From Streptomyces albiflavescens (GTDB lineage: Bacteria > Actinomycetota > Actinomycetes > Streptomycetales > Streptomycetaceae), in NCBI RefSeq assembly GCF_014645835.1, contig NZ_BMMM01000002.1, positions 934,939 to 998,938 of the forward strand: a DNA stretch of 64,000 nucleotides, read 5' to 3'. Within the stretch, counting starts at the first letter, position 1; each line of letters begins with the position of its first letter. The position numbers were made by a program, and so were the translations under genes. Shown here in pieces: positions 24,854-35,818 of the stretch. The notes under the pieces are model-generated. The model was given only the letters and a program-made list of their open reading frames with translations. It was not told where the DNA came from and did not search any database.

Positions 24854-25408
24854 GTGGCGGGAGTTTCGGCACACCTCCGTGTCGTGCGCAGGGCGATTAC
24901 CAGCCCCATGGAGTCTCCAGCGGGTGTTTCGTATGGGCCATCACTGTGTTCTTCAGTTCGAGCCGACGCGGTTCGGGCATGAGGGTCCGAGCACGCACAC
25001 CGGCAGCCATACTGTGTTGTCTGGCGGCTTGAGACCGCGGCGGACGGCGGGCAGCGCGACGTTCGCTGGCCACCCTGCGGGACGGTAGAAGGCCCCGGTC
25101 GTCCCGGCCTTTGGCTTGCACTTCACGTGCAGCGCTACTAGATGATGCCCGCTGACCTTCTCACGGGTGGCGCGCACACTGACCCCGGTGACCTGCTCCC
25201 ACTCTCGCCCTCGTCGTCGCGCTCACCGAGCGCCGGTGGGGCGTCAGTTCCCGCGAGGGCATCGGAAAACTGGTCTGGGCGCTGGTGGGTTGAGCCTTGG
25301 CGGTTGCCGAATTCGACGATTGGGCAACAGCTTCCGCGACCGCCTTGGGCGCGCACAACGCCGTCCCGTTACGATCGTGAACCGCATCGGCACACAAGGG
25401 GGACCGCA

Positions 25409-25924
25409 GTGCTCTATTCGAAAAGCCCCACCACACAGGTGACCGCGTTGATCGAGGTCGTCCTCGTGCCTTCCCTGGCGGTGGCCTTCCATCGCATGGG
25501 ACTCGGTCTGGGCTGGGCGTTGTTCTCCGCGGTGCTGGTCCTCACCGTACTGTGGCTTGCCGTGTGGCTGCTGGCCAAAGAGCGCGCGGCTGAGGCGCCA
25601 CTCAAGGTCATCACGAAATCTGTCCTGCTCAACGCGGCATTCACCGCCTTCGCGCCGTTCGTTCCGATGGCCCGCTGGCTGAACCGCGGTGTGGGCCTGT
25701 CGAAACAGTGGTCCGGATTTCTCACCTTCGTGGCCTTCGTGGTCACCGTCTTCGTCGTCTTCGTGGTGTCGGCCCTCATACCGCGGAAGGGCGAGAAGGA
25801 AGCGGCCCAGGCGCGGGCCTCAGCGAAGAGCCGGCAAGAAGAGGCCCCGCGCCCCGCGAGCATGGAGGACATGATCAGGACGTTCCATCCTGATTGGAAA
25901 CCCGGCGACGAAAACCCCAAATAA
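25409..25924 (+). CDS. Membrane protein carried by the transposon, unknown function
   Basis: A 171-residue protein. GTG start with AAGGGGG seven bases upstream. Three hydrophobic segments are seen: VTALIEVVLVPSLAVAFHRMGLG with GWALFSAVLVLTVLWLAVWLLA, and FLTFVAFVVTVFVVFVVSALIP. A Lys/Glu/Ala-rich cytoplasmic tail follows (KGEKEAAQARASAKSRQEEA). No family is recognised. It is the only intact cargo gene inside the Tn3 ends. Confidence 0.7.
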   Translation: MLYSKSPTTQVTALIEVVLVPSLAVAFHRMGLGLGWALFSAVLVLTVLWLAVWLLAKERAAEAPLKVITKSVLLNAAFTAFAPFVPMARWLNRGVGLSKQWSGFLTFVAFVVTVFVVFVVSALIPRKGEKEAAQARASAKSRQEEAPRPASMEDMIRTFHPDWKPGDENPK

Positions 25925-25951
25925 TCCCGGACCGCCTTCCCCGGTCGGACG

Positions 25952-27020
25952 TCAGCCGGGCCGGTCGGCGTGCAGTGTCGCCACCTGATCCAACCAGTAC
26001 TGATCCTCCGGGTCGAACTTCGCTGTGCCCGCCGTGAGCGTCAGCTCAATATCGGAAGTCGCCGCGGCGGTCTGGCCAGCGGCATCCGCAGGCATACGGG
26101 GACGGGGCACCGTGGCGGCCAGCGGGAGTTCGAGCCGGGAGTCCGTGTCGAGGCGGAAGGTGCCGTAGGGGTTAATGTTCGACCAGAACAAGGCGGTCAG
26201 CCCGCGCCGATCCTCGTCCGACAACTTCTTCGCCCAGGCCGGTTCGGCAAGGACCTGCTGAAGCAGCAGCGTATTCACGTGCACGAGGGCGGACTGGAGC
26301 AGGTGCAGGGCGAGCATCGAGGTCTCGGCGTGCTCCTTGTCCGGGCCGGTCAGGGCGCCGTCCTTGCCGTAGTGCAGGACGGTGTTCGCGCCATTCCAGT
26401 TCTCCACGACCTGGAGCCCGCCGTGGATCTCCCAGCGCAGGCCGGGGCTGGCGAGGTAGTCGCAGGCGAAGACCGTACGGACCGCACGGCCCGAGGCGCC
26501 CGGCACCCGCTTCTCCCAGGCGCGCGACGGTACGTGAGCAGAAGGTCCGATCCGAACGCGACCGGGCCGCGGTCACGATCCGCTCGACCCTGCCAGGCGG
26601 CTCGATACAGTCGGTGCGGCACTGCACGAACAGGGCCTCGCGTAGCCGGTCCTCCACCAGCTCGACCGGGCAGACCTCATCGGCGAGCCAGGCCGTCAGC
26701 CGTTCCTCATCGGCACGGGTCGCTGGACGGAAGCCGAGGACCTCACGGATCTGCGTGCGATGCCCTTTGGCCGACCGGGACGACAGGTCGTACTTCGCGA
26801 GGTCCTCCGCCGGCACCTTCACCAGGTCGGCCACGTAGTCGACGGCGGCTTGCGGGAACTCTTCGACGAACTGAGGAAATCGGCCCTCCAGCTCGAAGAA
26901 CTTCAGCATCAGCACGAAGCCGAGCCGGGTCGGGCCGGACTTGTTCGCGACCAAGTCCCAGTCAGCGCCCACCGGCGTCCAGCACGCCACGACATCTTCC
27001 GGTGACCACTCCCTGCGCAT
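25952..27020 (-). pseudogene. Tn3-family transposase TnpA, middle deleted and frameshifted
   Basis: The N-terminal part (27020 to ~26540) is the DUF4158-type region of TnpA, MRREWSPEDVVACWTPVG.. and LGFVLMLKFFELEGRFPQF. Near 26510-26540 the reading frame changes into the C-terminal DDE region: [20 protein letters not shown], then [26 protein letters not shown] and [17 protein letters not shown]. About 550-600 residues are missing between them compared with the usual ~1000. Confidence 0.88.
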
Positions 27021-27163
27021 GCCCGCTCTCCCACCCCTCGCCGTTCACTCGGTCGGCCCAACGAGACGATCGGCTGCGAGGAAACGGGGCGCCAGAAGGC
27101 GTGGCGGCTACTTTGCACCTGGGGTCAGAGATAGGAGTCCGGGGCCCGATAGTTTTGGGCCTC

Positions 27164-28099
27164 GTGACCCTCGATGATCTGCGTGTTTTCGTCGCCGTCT
27201 GCCGGGCCGGCAGTCTCAGTGCCGTGGCCCGGGAGCTCGGCTGCACCCAGTCGGCGGTGAGCCAGCACGTACGGCGGCTGGAACGGGAAGTCGGGGTCGG
27301 GCTCGTGGAGCGGCAGGCCCGGGGCGTCGTGCCGACACGCGCGGGGCGGGTGCTGGAACGGGCCGCCGCCGACGGCATATCCGGGCTCGACCTCGCGCTG
27401 CGGCGGCTTGACGAGATGGTGCGCGGGGGCGGTGGGGTGGTGCGGATCGCCACCGGCGGGGCCACAGTGCGGCACTTCATGGCCGACGCCGTGGTCGACT
27501 TCCGGCGGCGGCATCCGCAGGTGACCCTGGAGTTCCAGACCGAGAGTTCGAGTCGCGGTTGTTTCGACGCGCTCGGCGATCACGGGCTCGACCTCGCATG
27601 GGTGACCCTCGGGCCGCCGGTGCGCGGGGTCGAGCAGCGGGCCGTCGTCGAACTGCCCTGGATGCTCGCCGTGCGCGCCGACGACGCGCTCGCCGGGCGC
27701 GAGCACGTCGAGGGGACGGAGCTGGCCGGGATGCGGCTCATCGGGCTGCCCGAGAACTCCACCTCGCGGGCCCATCTCGACACCGCCTACCGGGAGTTGG
27801 GGGTGCCGGCTGCCGCCTCCGACACCAGTGTCGCCGACTGGGACACCGCGATCCTGCTCGCCGAACTCGGCCTCGGCCACGCCGTCGTGCCCGCGCTGCC
27901 CGGCTGGCTCGGCCCCGGCCACCCCGGTCTCCGGTTCATCCCGATCCCGGCCCTGCCACCTCTCACGGCCGGCTGGGCCGTGCGCCAGTGGGAGGCCTTG
28001 TCGCCCCCGGCCCGCGCCTTCGCCGACACGGTCACGCGGTACTGCGGAGCCGAGCTCGACATCGACATCGACATCGACAGCACCGGCGTACGGGGCTGA
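27164..28099 (+). CDS. LysR-family transcriptional regulator
   Basis: A 311-residue LTTR. The HTH is at VTLDDLRVFVAVCRAGSLSAVARELGCTQSAVSQHVRRLEREVGVGLVER, followed by a substrate-binding domain (VVRIATGGATVRHFMADAVVDF.. to the end). The GTG at 27164 opens the conserved start; the frame is open far upstream only because it crosses the transposon. The Tn3 insertion ends 13 bases before the start codon, so its native promoter has been displaced and expression may be changed. The target is unknown. Confidence 0.88.
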   Translation: MTLDDLRVFVAVCRAGSLSAVARELGCTQSAVSQHVRRLEREVGVGLVERQARGVVPTRAGRVLERAAADGISGLDLALRRLDEMVRGGGGVVRIATGGATVRHFMADAVVDFRRRHPQVTLEFQTESSSRGCFDALGDHGLDLAWVTLGPPVRGVEQRAVVELPWMLAVRADDALAGREHVEGTELAGMRLIGLPENSTSRAHLDTAYRELGVPAAASDTSVADWDTAILLAELGLGHAVVPALPGWLGPGHPGLRFIPIPALPPLTAGWAVRQWEALSPPARAFADTVTRYCGAELDIDIDIDSTGVRG

Positions 28100-28256
28100 G
28101 GACCAGGTCGTCGTCGCCCCCCGCCGCCCCTACCCTCCCCCTCAACTCCCGGCTTCGCTCGATCCGATCAGGGGACCCCATCGTCTTCTCAGGGGGACCC
28201 CCATCATCCCGTGGGGCTCCGCCCCAGACCCCGGGCGGTTCTACGCCTCCGGGTGG

Positions 28257-28350
28257 GTGGGGGCTGGTCGCGCAGTTCCCTGCGCCCCTTACGTGGGCTG
28301 GTCGCGCAGTTCTGCGCGCCCCTGGCGTCGGCCGGTCGTACAACTCCGCG
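28257..28350. repeat. Dispersed Streptomyces-type repeat, three imperfect copies
   Basis: The string GGCTGGTCGCGCAGTTC..TGCGCCCC appears at ~28260 and ~28298, with a worn third copy (GGCCGGTCGTACAACTCCG) at ~28335. Short strings of this kind occur often between Streptomyces genes. The 288-bp gap (28100-28387) holds no supported gene. Confidence 0.6.
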
Positions 28351-28387
28351 CCCCTGACAGGGCCTGCGCCTTCCGTATCAGCGCTCC

Positions 28388-29311
28388 TCAAGCGCCGGAC
28401 GGGCCGGGCCGGCCGGACGCTGCCAGCTCGCCCACCACCCTTGTCGCCACCGGGACCGCCACCCCACCCCGCGCGGCCGCGCGCAGCAGTGCCCCGCCGA
28501 TCGCGTCCAGTTCGAGTGCGCGGCCGGCCTCGGCGTCGCGTTGCATGGAGGACTTCATCGCGGCGGGGAAGGCGTCGTACTGGGCGAGGGCGTTCGCGGG
28601 GTCGACGGGGGCGCCGTTCGCCCGGCTGACAGCCGCGATCTCGTCGATGAGGGCCACCAACTCCTCCCGGTGGAGCGTGCGTACGCCGCCCAGCGGCACC
28701 CCGTACCGAGTCGTCAGCAGCGCGAGCGGCGCGAGGAACGACATCTTGGCCCACAGCGTCGCCGCCTCGTCGTCCTGGATCCGGACGCGCGCACCGGCCC
28801 ACTCCAGGGCGCCGGCGAGCGCGTCGAGCCGTGCGCGTGGCGCGGTGTCGCCGGTCAGGTCGATGTCCGCGAAGGGGCTGCCGTGCTCGATCAGGCCCGG
28901 GGCCAGGCGGGTCGACTCGACGCGGATCACCGCGGGTGCCACCTGCTCGGGGCGGTAGCGGGCGCGAAGGGCCGCCGGGTGTTCGACGCCGTTCAGGAGC
29001 GGTACGACCAGGCCGGCGTCGCCCAGTGCCTTCGCGGGGACGCGCTCCAAGGCCGCGTCGAGCGCCGTGGCCTTGACCGCGATCAGGCACACGTCGACGG
29101 GTTCGCGCAGCTCGGTGTCCGCCTCCACACGGGCCGTGAAGTCGCCGAAGTGCGCGCTGCGTACGCGGATGCCGTCCGCGGCGAGCACCCGCGCGGTCTC
29201 GTCCGCGGCCAGACAGATCACCCGGTGCTCCGCCCGCGCCAAGAGCGCGGCGAGCAGACCGCCGACCCCGCCCGGGCCCAGTACCGCCACTGTGAGCCGG
29301 TCATTCGCCAT
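28388..29311 (-). CDS. 2-dehydropantoate 2-reductase family protein
   Basis: A 307-residue ApbA/PanE-type enzyme. The NADPH Rossmann motif is VAVLGPGGVGGLLAALLAR, the Lys of the catalytic region lies in CLIAVKATALDAAL, and the C-terminal helical domain has KMSFLAPLALLTTRYG and AMKSSMQRDAEAGRALELDAIGGALL, a hallmark of the family. Start at 29311 with GAGGA upstream. In pantothenate synthesis it would reduce ketopantoate, but Streptomyces have several paralogues and this one lies with no pan gene, so another keto-acid is possible. Confidence 0.88.
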   Translation of the reverse strand: MANDRLTVAVLGPGGVGGLLAALLARAEHRVICLAADETARVLAADGIRVRSAHFGDFTARVEADTELREPVDVCLIAVKATALDAALERVPAKALGDAGLVVPLLNGVEHPAALRARYRPEQVAPAVIRVESTRLAPGLIEHGSPFADIDLTGDTAPRARLDALAGALEWAGARVRIQDDEAATLWAKMSFLAPLALLTTRYGVPLGGVRTLHREELVALIDEIAAVSRANGAPVDPANALAQYDAFPAAMKSSMQRDAEAGRALELDAIGGALLRAAARGGVAVPVATRVVGELAASGRPGPSGA

Positions 29312-29432
29312 GAGTCCTCGCCTCTCTCCGCCGGGCCCCCGAGTCAGGGCCCCGGCGATGATCACAAGCGCTGGACATCCGAGTCAATCCTCGGGGAAGC
29401 TTGCCCAACCCCAAGGAAATGCTTGGGTGTTG

Positions 29433-30206
29433 TCAGGGGAGCCGTACGGAAGCCCCGGGCTCCAGCAGATGCAGCCGGTCCGTGAGTCCGGCCTCCGCGA
29501 ACGCCTTCGTCAGCGTGGCGCCGTCCTGGGTGAAGTGGCCCCAGTGCTCGAAGTGCAGCGGCACGACATGGCGGGCGCCGAGGATCCCGGCCGCCCGCGC
29601 CGCGTCCTCGCTCGTCAGGGTCAGCGGGGCGTCCGGCACCAGCGGGGTGCGCGCGGCGCCCGCGAACAGCACGGCCACGTCGAACGGGCCCTCGCGGCCG
29701 GCGATGTCCCGTACGACGTCCAGGGACGCGTTGTCGCCGCTCACGTACACCTTGGGCAGCCCGTCTCCGGACAGCGCGAAGCCGGTGACCTCACCCACGA
29801 TCGGCTCTGATCCGTCGGGACCGTGCTGCGCGGGCACGGCGGTCACCCGCAGCAGACCGCCGTCGGGGCGCGGCAGTTCGACGTGCTCCCACGACGGCAC
29901 GGCCCGCACGGGCGCGCCGATACGGTCGTACGCCGATGCCGTCGACAGGGTCAGCGGGGCGCCCGCGAGATACGTACGCCCGGACGCGTCGAGGTTGTCA
30001 GGGTGCTGGTCGTGCGAGAGCAGTACGGCGTCGACCGCGCCGACCTCCGTGGCCGCGAGCGCGGGTCCGGCCGTCTTCACCAGCTTGCGCGCGCCGATGG
30101 GGTACTCGCCGGGAGCGTCGAAGGTGGGGTCGGTCAGCAGTCGTACGCCGCCGAGCGAGATGAGGGCCGTGGGGCCGCCGATGTAGGTGATCTCCACTGG
30201 GGTCAT
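29433..30206 (-). CDS. Metallo-beta-lactamase-fold hydrolase (UlaG-like)
   Basis: A 257-residue protein: IGGPTALISLGGVRLLTDPTFD, then the metal motif VLLSHDQHPDNLD (HxxHxDN-like form SHDQHPDN), AVPAQHGPDG, VYVSGDNASLD and VVPLHFEHWGHF. It belongs to the UlaG/YcjY-type group of metal-dependent hydrolases; the substrate is unknown. Start at 30206 has no strong ribosome site. It is divergent from DUF2277 with a 60-bp shared region. Confidence 0.87.
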   Translation of the reverse strand: MTPVEITYIGGPTALISLGGVRLLTDPTFDAPGEYPIGARKLVKTAGPALAATEVGAVDAVLLSHDQHPDNLDASGRTYLAGAPLTLSTASAYDRIGAPVRAVPSWEHVELPRPDGGLLRVTAVPAQHGPDGSEPIVGEVTGFALSGDGLPKVYVSGDNASLDVVRDIAGREGPFDVAVLFAGAARTPLVPDAPLTLTSEDAARAAGILGARHVVPLHFEHWGHFTQDGATLTKAFAEAGLTDRLHLLEPGASVRLP

Positions 30207-30266
30207 GCTCTGCACAATCTGTGGAGAGCGCGACGGTATTCCCGGCGTCTGCGCGAGACTGGACCC

Positions 30267-30497
30267 ATGTGCCGCAGCATCAAGACCCTCCGCCCGCCCG
30301 TGCTCCCCGAAGAGGCCACCGAGGAGGACATCCGCGCCGCCGCCCTCCAGTACGTGCGCAAGGTGTCCGGCTTCCGCGCCCCGGCCGCCCACAACCGTGA
30401 GGTCTTCGACCACGCGGTCGAGGCGATCGCGGCGGCCACGGCCGAACTGCTGGGCGGCCTGGAGGTACGCGGGGCGGCGACACAGCGCGCCGGATAG
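30267..30497 (+). CDS. DUF2277 family protein
   Basis: A 76-residue protein, MCRSIKTLRPPVLPEEATEEDIRAAALQYVRKVSGFRAPAAHNREVFDHAV.., a full match to the DUF2277 pattern. Function unknown. The last codons lie in a 27-bp tandem duplication (30477-30503 repeated at 30504-30530) that runs into the stop of the next gene. Confidence 0.88.
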   Translation: MCRSIKTLRPPVLPEEATEEDIRAAALQYVRKVSGFRAPAAHNREVFDHAVEAIAAATAELLGGLEVRGAATQRAG

Positions 30498-30527
30498 GTC
30501 AGGCGGCGACACAGCGCGCCGGATAGG

Positions 30528-31151
30528 TCAGGCGCCGGTGCCCGACTCCTGCGGTGCCGGGCGGCGCATCAGGTAGGCCGCTCCGGCGCCCGCGACGAAC
30601 AGCGCCGCGAAGGACACCCCCGTGGCGAGCCAGGTCGCGCCCAGCCACTGGCCGCCGAAGTAGCCGAGGGCGACGCTGTACCCGGCCCAGGCCAGGCCGG
30701 CGAGCATGGACCAGGGCAGGAACTCGCGGACCCGGCGGTGGGCCGCGCCGGCGCCGAGCGAGACGACCGAGCGGCCGGCCGGGGCGAACCGGGCGACGAC
30801 GACCAGGGCGCCGCCGCCGCGCGAGAGGGCCACGCCGAGACGTTCCTGCGCGCTGGTCAGGCGGCGGGAGCGGGCGATGGCACGGTCCAGGCGTTCGCCG
30901 CCGCGCCAGGCCAGGCGGTACGCCACCAGGTCGCCGAGGACGGAGGCCGTGGCCGCGCAGAGGGTGAGCATCAGGATGTCGGGCACGGCGTGCGGGACGG
31001 CGCCGGTGGCCGAGCCCGCCGCGGCCGTGGCTGCCGTGATCACCAGCACGCCGCTCGGCAGGACCGGCAGGAACACATCAAGCAGAACGGACACGGCAAC
31101 CGCCGCGTAGATCCATGGGCTGCCCGTCAGCGACCCCATACTCTCCAGCAC
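30528..31151 (-). CDS. DedA-family membrane protein
   Basis: A 207-residue protein of the DedA/SNARE-associated type. GTG at 31151 has GGGGAG seven bases upstream. The first segment is WIYAAVAVSVLLDVFLPVLPSGVLVITAATAAA, the cytosolic loop has LGDLVAYRLAWRGGERL, and the conserved Arg motif is VVARFAPAGRSVVSLGAG. Two more segments follow. DedA proteins are linked to undecaprenyl-phosphate or phospholipid flipping and membrane homeostasis; the exact substrate here is unknown. Confidence 0.88.
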   Translation of the reverse strand: MLESMGSLTGSPWIYAAVAVSVLLDVFLPVLPSGVLVITAATAAAGSATGAVPHAVPDILMLTLCAATASVLGDLVAYRLAWRGGERLDRAIARSRRLTSAQERLGVALSRGGGALVVVARFAPAGRSVVSLGAGAAHRRVREFLPWSMLAGLAWAGYSVALGYFGGQWLGATWLATGVSFAALFVAGAGAAYLMRRPAPQESGTGA

Positions 31152-31370
31152 CGAAACACTCCCCTGAAATCCCCCGTAGGCACGACCACGCCGCGATGTC
31201 ACGGGGAGCGGCAGGGGCGGCCTTTAACAGCCATACAGCGTACGCGGCGGGGGTGGCAGGAGGGCCACGGGGGGCTCATGTGTCTGTCACATCACGTTCA
31301 CTGGCTGCTGTCGACGCGACGGCGCCCACCCCGGGTGCGACGAGGCGGGCGCCGTGGTGCGCAGGGGGTG

Positions 31371-31826
31371 TCAGGCCGCGACCGGCTCCGAGGCCCGCTT
31401 GTCCTCGGTGGCCGAGGCCGTGCGGCCCGTGAGCAGCTGGTCGAGGCCGAGTGCGCCGGATCCGGTGAAGACGAGCAGGAGCATGGTCCAGCAGAACAGC
31501 ACGGAGAGTTCGCCGCCGTTCTGGATCGGCCACAGGGCTGCCGACTGGTGCACGTCGAAGTACGCGTACGCCATCGAGCCCGACGAGATGAACGCGGCGG
31601 CGCGGGTGCCGAGGCCGAACAGCACCAGGGCGCCGCCGACAAGCTGGATCACGGCCGCGTACCAGCCGGGCCAGGTGCCGGCGTCGATGGTGCCGCCGTT
31701 GGTGCCCGCGGCGCCGCCGAGCACGCCGAAGAGGGAAGCGGCGCCGTGCACGGCGAAGAGCAGGCCGACGACGATGCGGAACAGGCCGATGGCGTAGGGC
31801 CGGGTGCTGTTGAGGCGTCCGGTCAT
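31371..31826 (-). CDS. DoxX family membrane protein
   Basis: A 151-residue four-segment protein: YAIGLFRIVVGLLFAVHGAASLFG, YAAVIQLVGGALVLFGLGTRAAAFI, a middle YAYFDVHQSAALWPIQNGGEL loop, and LSVLFCWTMLLLVFTGSGALGLD. AAGGAG lies eight bases before the ATG at 31826. DoxX proteins are thought to work with thiol or quinone redox partners. It is followed in the genome by a FAD/NAD-binding gene that lies upstream in transcription, 90 bases away. Confidence 0.88.
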   Translation of the reverse strand: MTGRLNSTRPYAIGLFRIVVGLLFAVHGAASLFGVLGGAAGTNGGTIDAGTWPGWYAAVIQLVGGALVLFGLGTRAAAFISSGSMAYAYFDVHQSAALWPIQNGGELSVLFCWTMLLLVFTGSGALGLDQLLTGRTASATEDKRASEPVAA

Positions 31827-31916
31827 GTGGGGGAACTCCTTCGGTCTGGTCCGGTCGGTCCGTGGGGGACCGGATCGTGGGGACGGAACCGAGTGAGTCA
31901 TCAACGTCAGGCGAGC

Positions 31917-33893
31917 CTAATCAATGCTTGCAAGTTCAACATTTGGCCATCGGTCCGCCTCCGCTTGTGGTTCCGCCTGTGTCATCGCCGCACGTAGCGC
32001 GGCCCGTGCCACCGCGTCGGCATCCGAAAGCGTGACCGAATCAACGCCTGGACGAGCCCCGGCCGCGGTCACCCAGTGCACGCCCTCCGTGGGCACTCCG
32101 AACGCGAACCGCCGTGCGTGCGCTCGACCTTGACGATCGATCAGACGGTAGGGGCGCGGTGTTACGTCCAGTCCTCCGGTTTCGTAACCGTCCACGGTGT
32201 GCGGGCGGCACTGCCCCGTCTTCAGCAGCCGGGCGAGCAGTTCGTCGGCCGTCCGTCGCAGTTCCGGTTCCGGTAGCCGCGCCTCCACGAGGGTCGTCGT
32301 CCGCACGACCGATCCCGGCACGTCGGGGGAGTGGGCGACCCACGCCCCGTCCTCGGCCCGCACGTCGAGCCGCGGGCCGAGGACGTCCAGGACGCCCGCC
32401 TCGATCAGCGCGGCCATCTCCTCGACGCGCCGCCGGGGCGGGCCGATGGAGAGGAAGGCGTTGAGCGGTGTGTACCAACGGTCCAGGTGTGTCCGGCGCG
32501 AATCGCCCGACAGTCCGCCGTGGTCCACGATCAGGCGCAGTTCGTTGCGCAGATCGCGCAGCACGTCGAGGGCGGCTTTGAGGGGCCCTGCGACATTTCC
32601 GAGCGCGGCCTGCCGGGCGTCCTCGCGCAGATGGCCGAGCAGCCACTCCCGCCAGGCTTCGCGGCCGGTGAAGGTGTGTCCGGCGTACGGGCGCGACAGG
32701 CGGTCCCAGGACCAGCGCTCTGCGGCGGCGATGCCGAACTCGTCGAGGAGCTGGGCCTCTTGGGGACTCCGGTGCGCGAGGTCGAGGAAGCGCTCCCGGA
32801 AGTCCAGGCCCTCCGGCTTCCCCAACAGCCCCTCGTAATAGACCGTTTCCACCTCCTTGGCGACCAACGGCCATATCTCGCAAAGGAAGTCCGGCGCGTC
32901 ACCGGAGTCCGCGCGTTTGCGGAAGCGGGAGATCACCTCGTCGGTGAGGACGAGCGGGGTGTGGCGGCCGTACGGGCCCTTCGCGTTGTCGCCGCGCGCC
33001 TGGTACGGGATGCCGCGCCGCGAGCCGGCGTACAGCCGGGGTTCGTCGCCCGAGGGCAGATAGCGCAGGCCCGTGCGGGTCCGGACGAAGCGGCCGCCGC
33101 GGCCGGTGGTCAGCAGGGCCATGTGGTCGAAGAAGTTGAGGCCCAGGCCACGCAGCAGGACCGGTTCGCCGGGGGAGAGGGGCGAGAGGTCGACGTCGGC
33201 CGGGTTGGCGGGCGGGACATGACGCAGGCCGTGCCGCTCGGCGTACGCGGCCAGGCGCTGCTGCGTGTGGTCCGCGAGCACGGGCAGATGGCCCTGTGCG
33301 AGGACCACGGCGGCCAGGCCCGACAGGGTGCGGCCGGTGGAGAGGGCGAGTGTCTGGCGGCCGTCGGGCGCGTCGGCGAGCCGTGTCGCGCGGGCGGTGT
33401 GCACCTCGACCCGCACCGCGGCGGGCGCCTGGCCCGCCACCTCGCCGAAGACCCACTCCAGGTAACGGCCGTACTCGGCGCGGGTCGGATAGTCGTCGGG
33501 GCCCAACTCGCCGCCCGCCCAGGCGTGCAGGCTCGGCCCCGGACGTATCGGCCCCGAGCAGTCCACGCTCTCGTCGGTGAAGAGCGTCACCTGCGAGGCC
33601 ACGGTGTTCATCAGCAGATGCGGGGACTGTTCGGTGCGCCAGACGCGGCCGGGCCCGGGCGGGGCCGGATCGACGACATGCACCGTCAGCCGCGTGCCCG
33701 GCGCGAGGAGCTCGGGAGCCGAGGCGCACAGCCGCTCCAGAACACTGGTGCCGCGCGGACCCGCGCCGACAAGGGCGACGGAGACATGGGCGGTCCCGGA
33801 GGGCGACGGGGGTCCCCCCTGTTCGAGCGCAGCCGAGAACTCGGGGGAGGGTGCGGCAGACAAGGGTGTGACTCCCGGGCGTGTGGGGCGCAT
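31917..33893 (-). CDS. FAD/NAD(P)-binding protein
   Basis: About 658 residues from the Met at 33893, chosen because the region before it is poor; frames extend to 34064 and no start has a good ribosome site. The dinucleotide-binding motif is VSVALVGAGPRGTSVLERL; further conserved parts are LLMNTVASQVTLFTD, YGRYLEWVF and LRGLGLNFFDHMALLTTGRGG. It belongs to the large FAD-NAD(P)-binding group whose members act with N-hydroxylases or as stand-alone oxidoreductases; the substrate is unknown. Residues near the start, EFSAALEQGGPPSPSG, come from a Streptomyces intergenic-type repeat read in frame. Confidence 0.8.
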   Translation of the reverse strand: MRPTRPGVTPLSAAPSPEFSAALEQGGPPSPSGTAHVSVALVGAGPRGTSVLERLCASAPELLAPGTRLTVHVVDPAPPGPGRVWRTEQSPHLLMNTVASQVTLFTDESVDCSGPIRPGPSLHAWAGGELGPDDYPTRAEYGRYLEWVFGEVAGQAPAAVRVEVHTARATRLADAPDGRQTLALSTGRTLSGLAAVVLAQGHLPVLADHTQQRLAAYAERHGLRHVPPANPADVDLSPLSPGEPVLLRGLGLNFFDHMALLTTGRGGRFVRTRTGLRYLPSGDEPRLYAGSRRGIPYQARGDNAKGPYGRHTPLVLTDEVISRFRKRADSGDAPDFLCEIWPLVAKEVETVYYEGLLGKPEGLDFRERFLDLAHRSPQEAQLLDEFGIAAAERWSWDRLSRPYAGHTFTGREAWREWLLGHLREDARQAALGNVAGPLKAALDVLRDLRNELRLIVDHGGLSGDSRRTHLDRWYTPLNAFLSIGPPRRRVEEMAALIEAGVLDVLGPRLDVRAEDGAWVAHSPDVPGSVVRTTTLVEARLPEPELRRTADELLARLLKTGQCRPHTVDGYETGGLDVTPRPYRLIDRQGRAHARRFAFGVPTEGVHWVTAAGARPGVDSVTLSDADAVARAALRAAMTQAEPQAEADRWPNVELASID

Positions 33894-34082
33894 GGGCGGC
33901 GAAGCATCCGCGGGAAGCGGACGGTCATGGCAGCGGACCGCCCGCGGGAAGCGGACGGTCCGCCTCATCATGCCGTCGTACGGTGCGGGAGCCGAGCCCT
34001 GAAGCGGATGATCGGCGCCGGGTGTGGGATGCGTCACGAGCATCAGGGACATCACACACAACAACCGTACGCAATGGGCTTA

Positions 34083-35720
<1,638 letters not shown>

Positions 35721-35818
35721 GGTGATCACCCTCCTCCGTCGCCCCGTACGGTACGGAATGACGGAGGTCGGCGGGGAGGTTCCGGGAACCGCGTTCGGTT
35801 CGGCGGGGGCCGCGCGGA

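Larger units (their letters stand above)
23312..27146. mobile_element. Tn3-family transposon, internally deleted
   Basis: Perfect 40-bp inverted repeats at 23312-23351 and 27107-27146 are flanked by the 5-bp direct repeat CGATA (23307-23311 and 27147-27151), as expected for Tn3 transposition. Inside are the C-terminal end of a resolvase, a deleted and frameshifted TnpA, a membrane-protein gene and a nested IS30-type element. With no working TnpA the transposon cannot move itself, but its ends are intact and could be moved in trans. Confidence 0.9.

Noticed and set aside
25142..25408. Longer N terminus for the transposon membrane protein
   Set aside because: No ribosome site and atypical residues; the GTG at 25409 has AAGGGGG and starts a clean membrane segment.
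31907..31920. Possible iron box TCAGGCGAGCCTAA near DoxX
   Set aside because: Only a partial match (arms AGGC/GCCT) and it lies in the 3' end of the FAD gene. Not strong enough beside the clear box at 20571.
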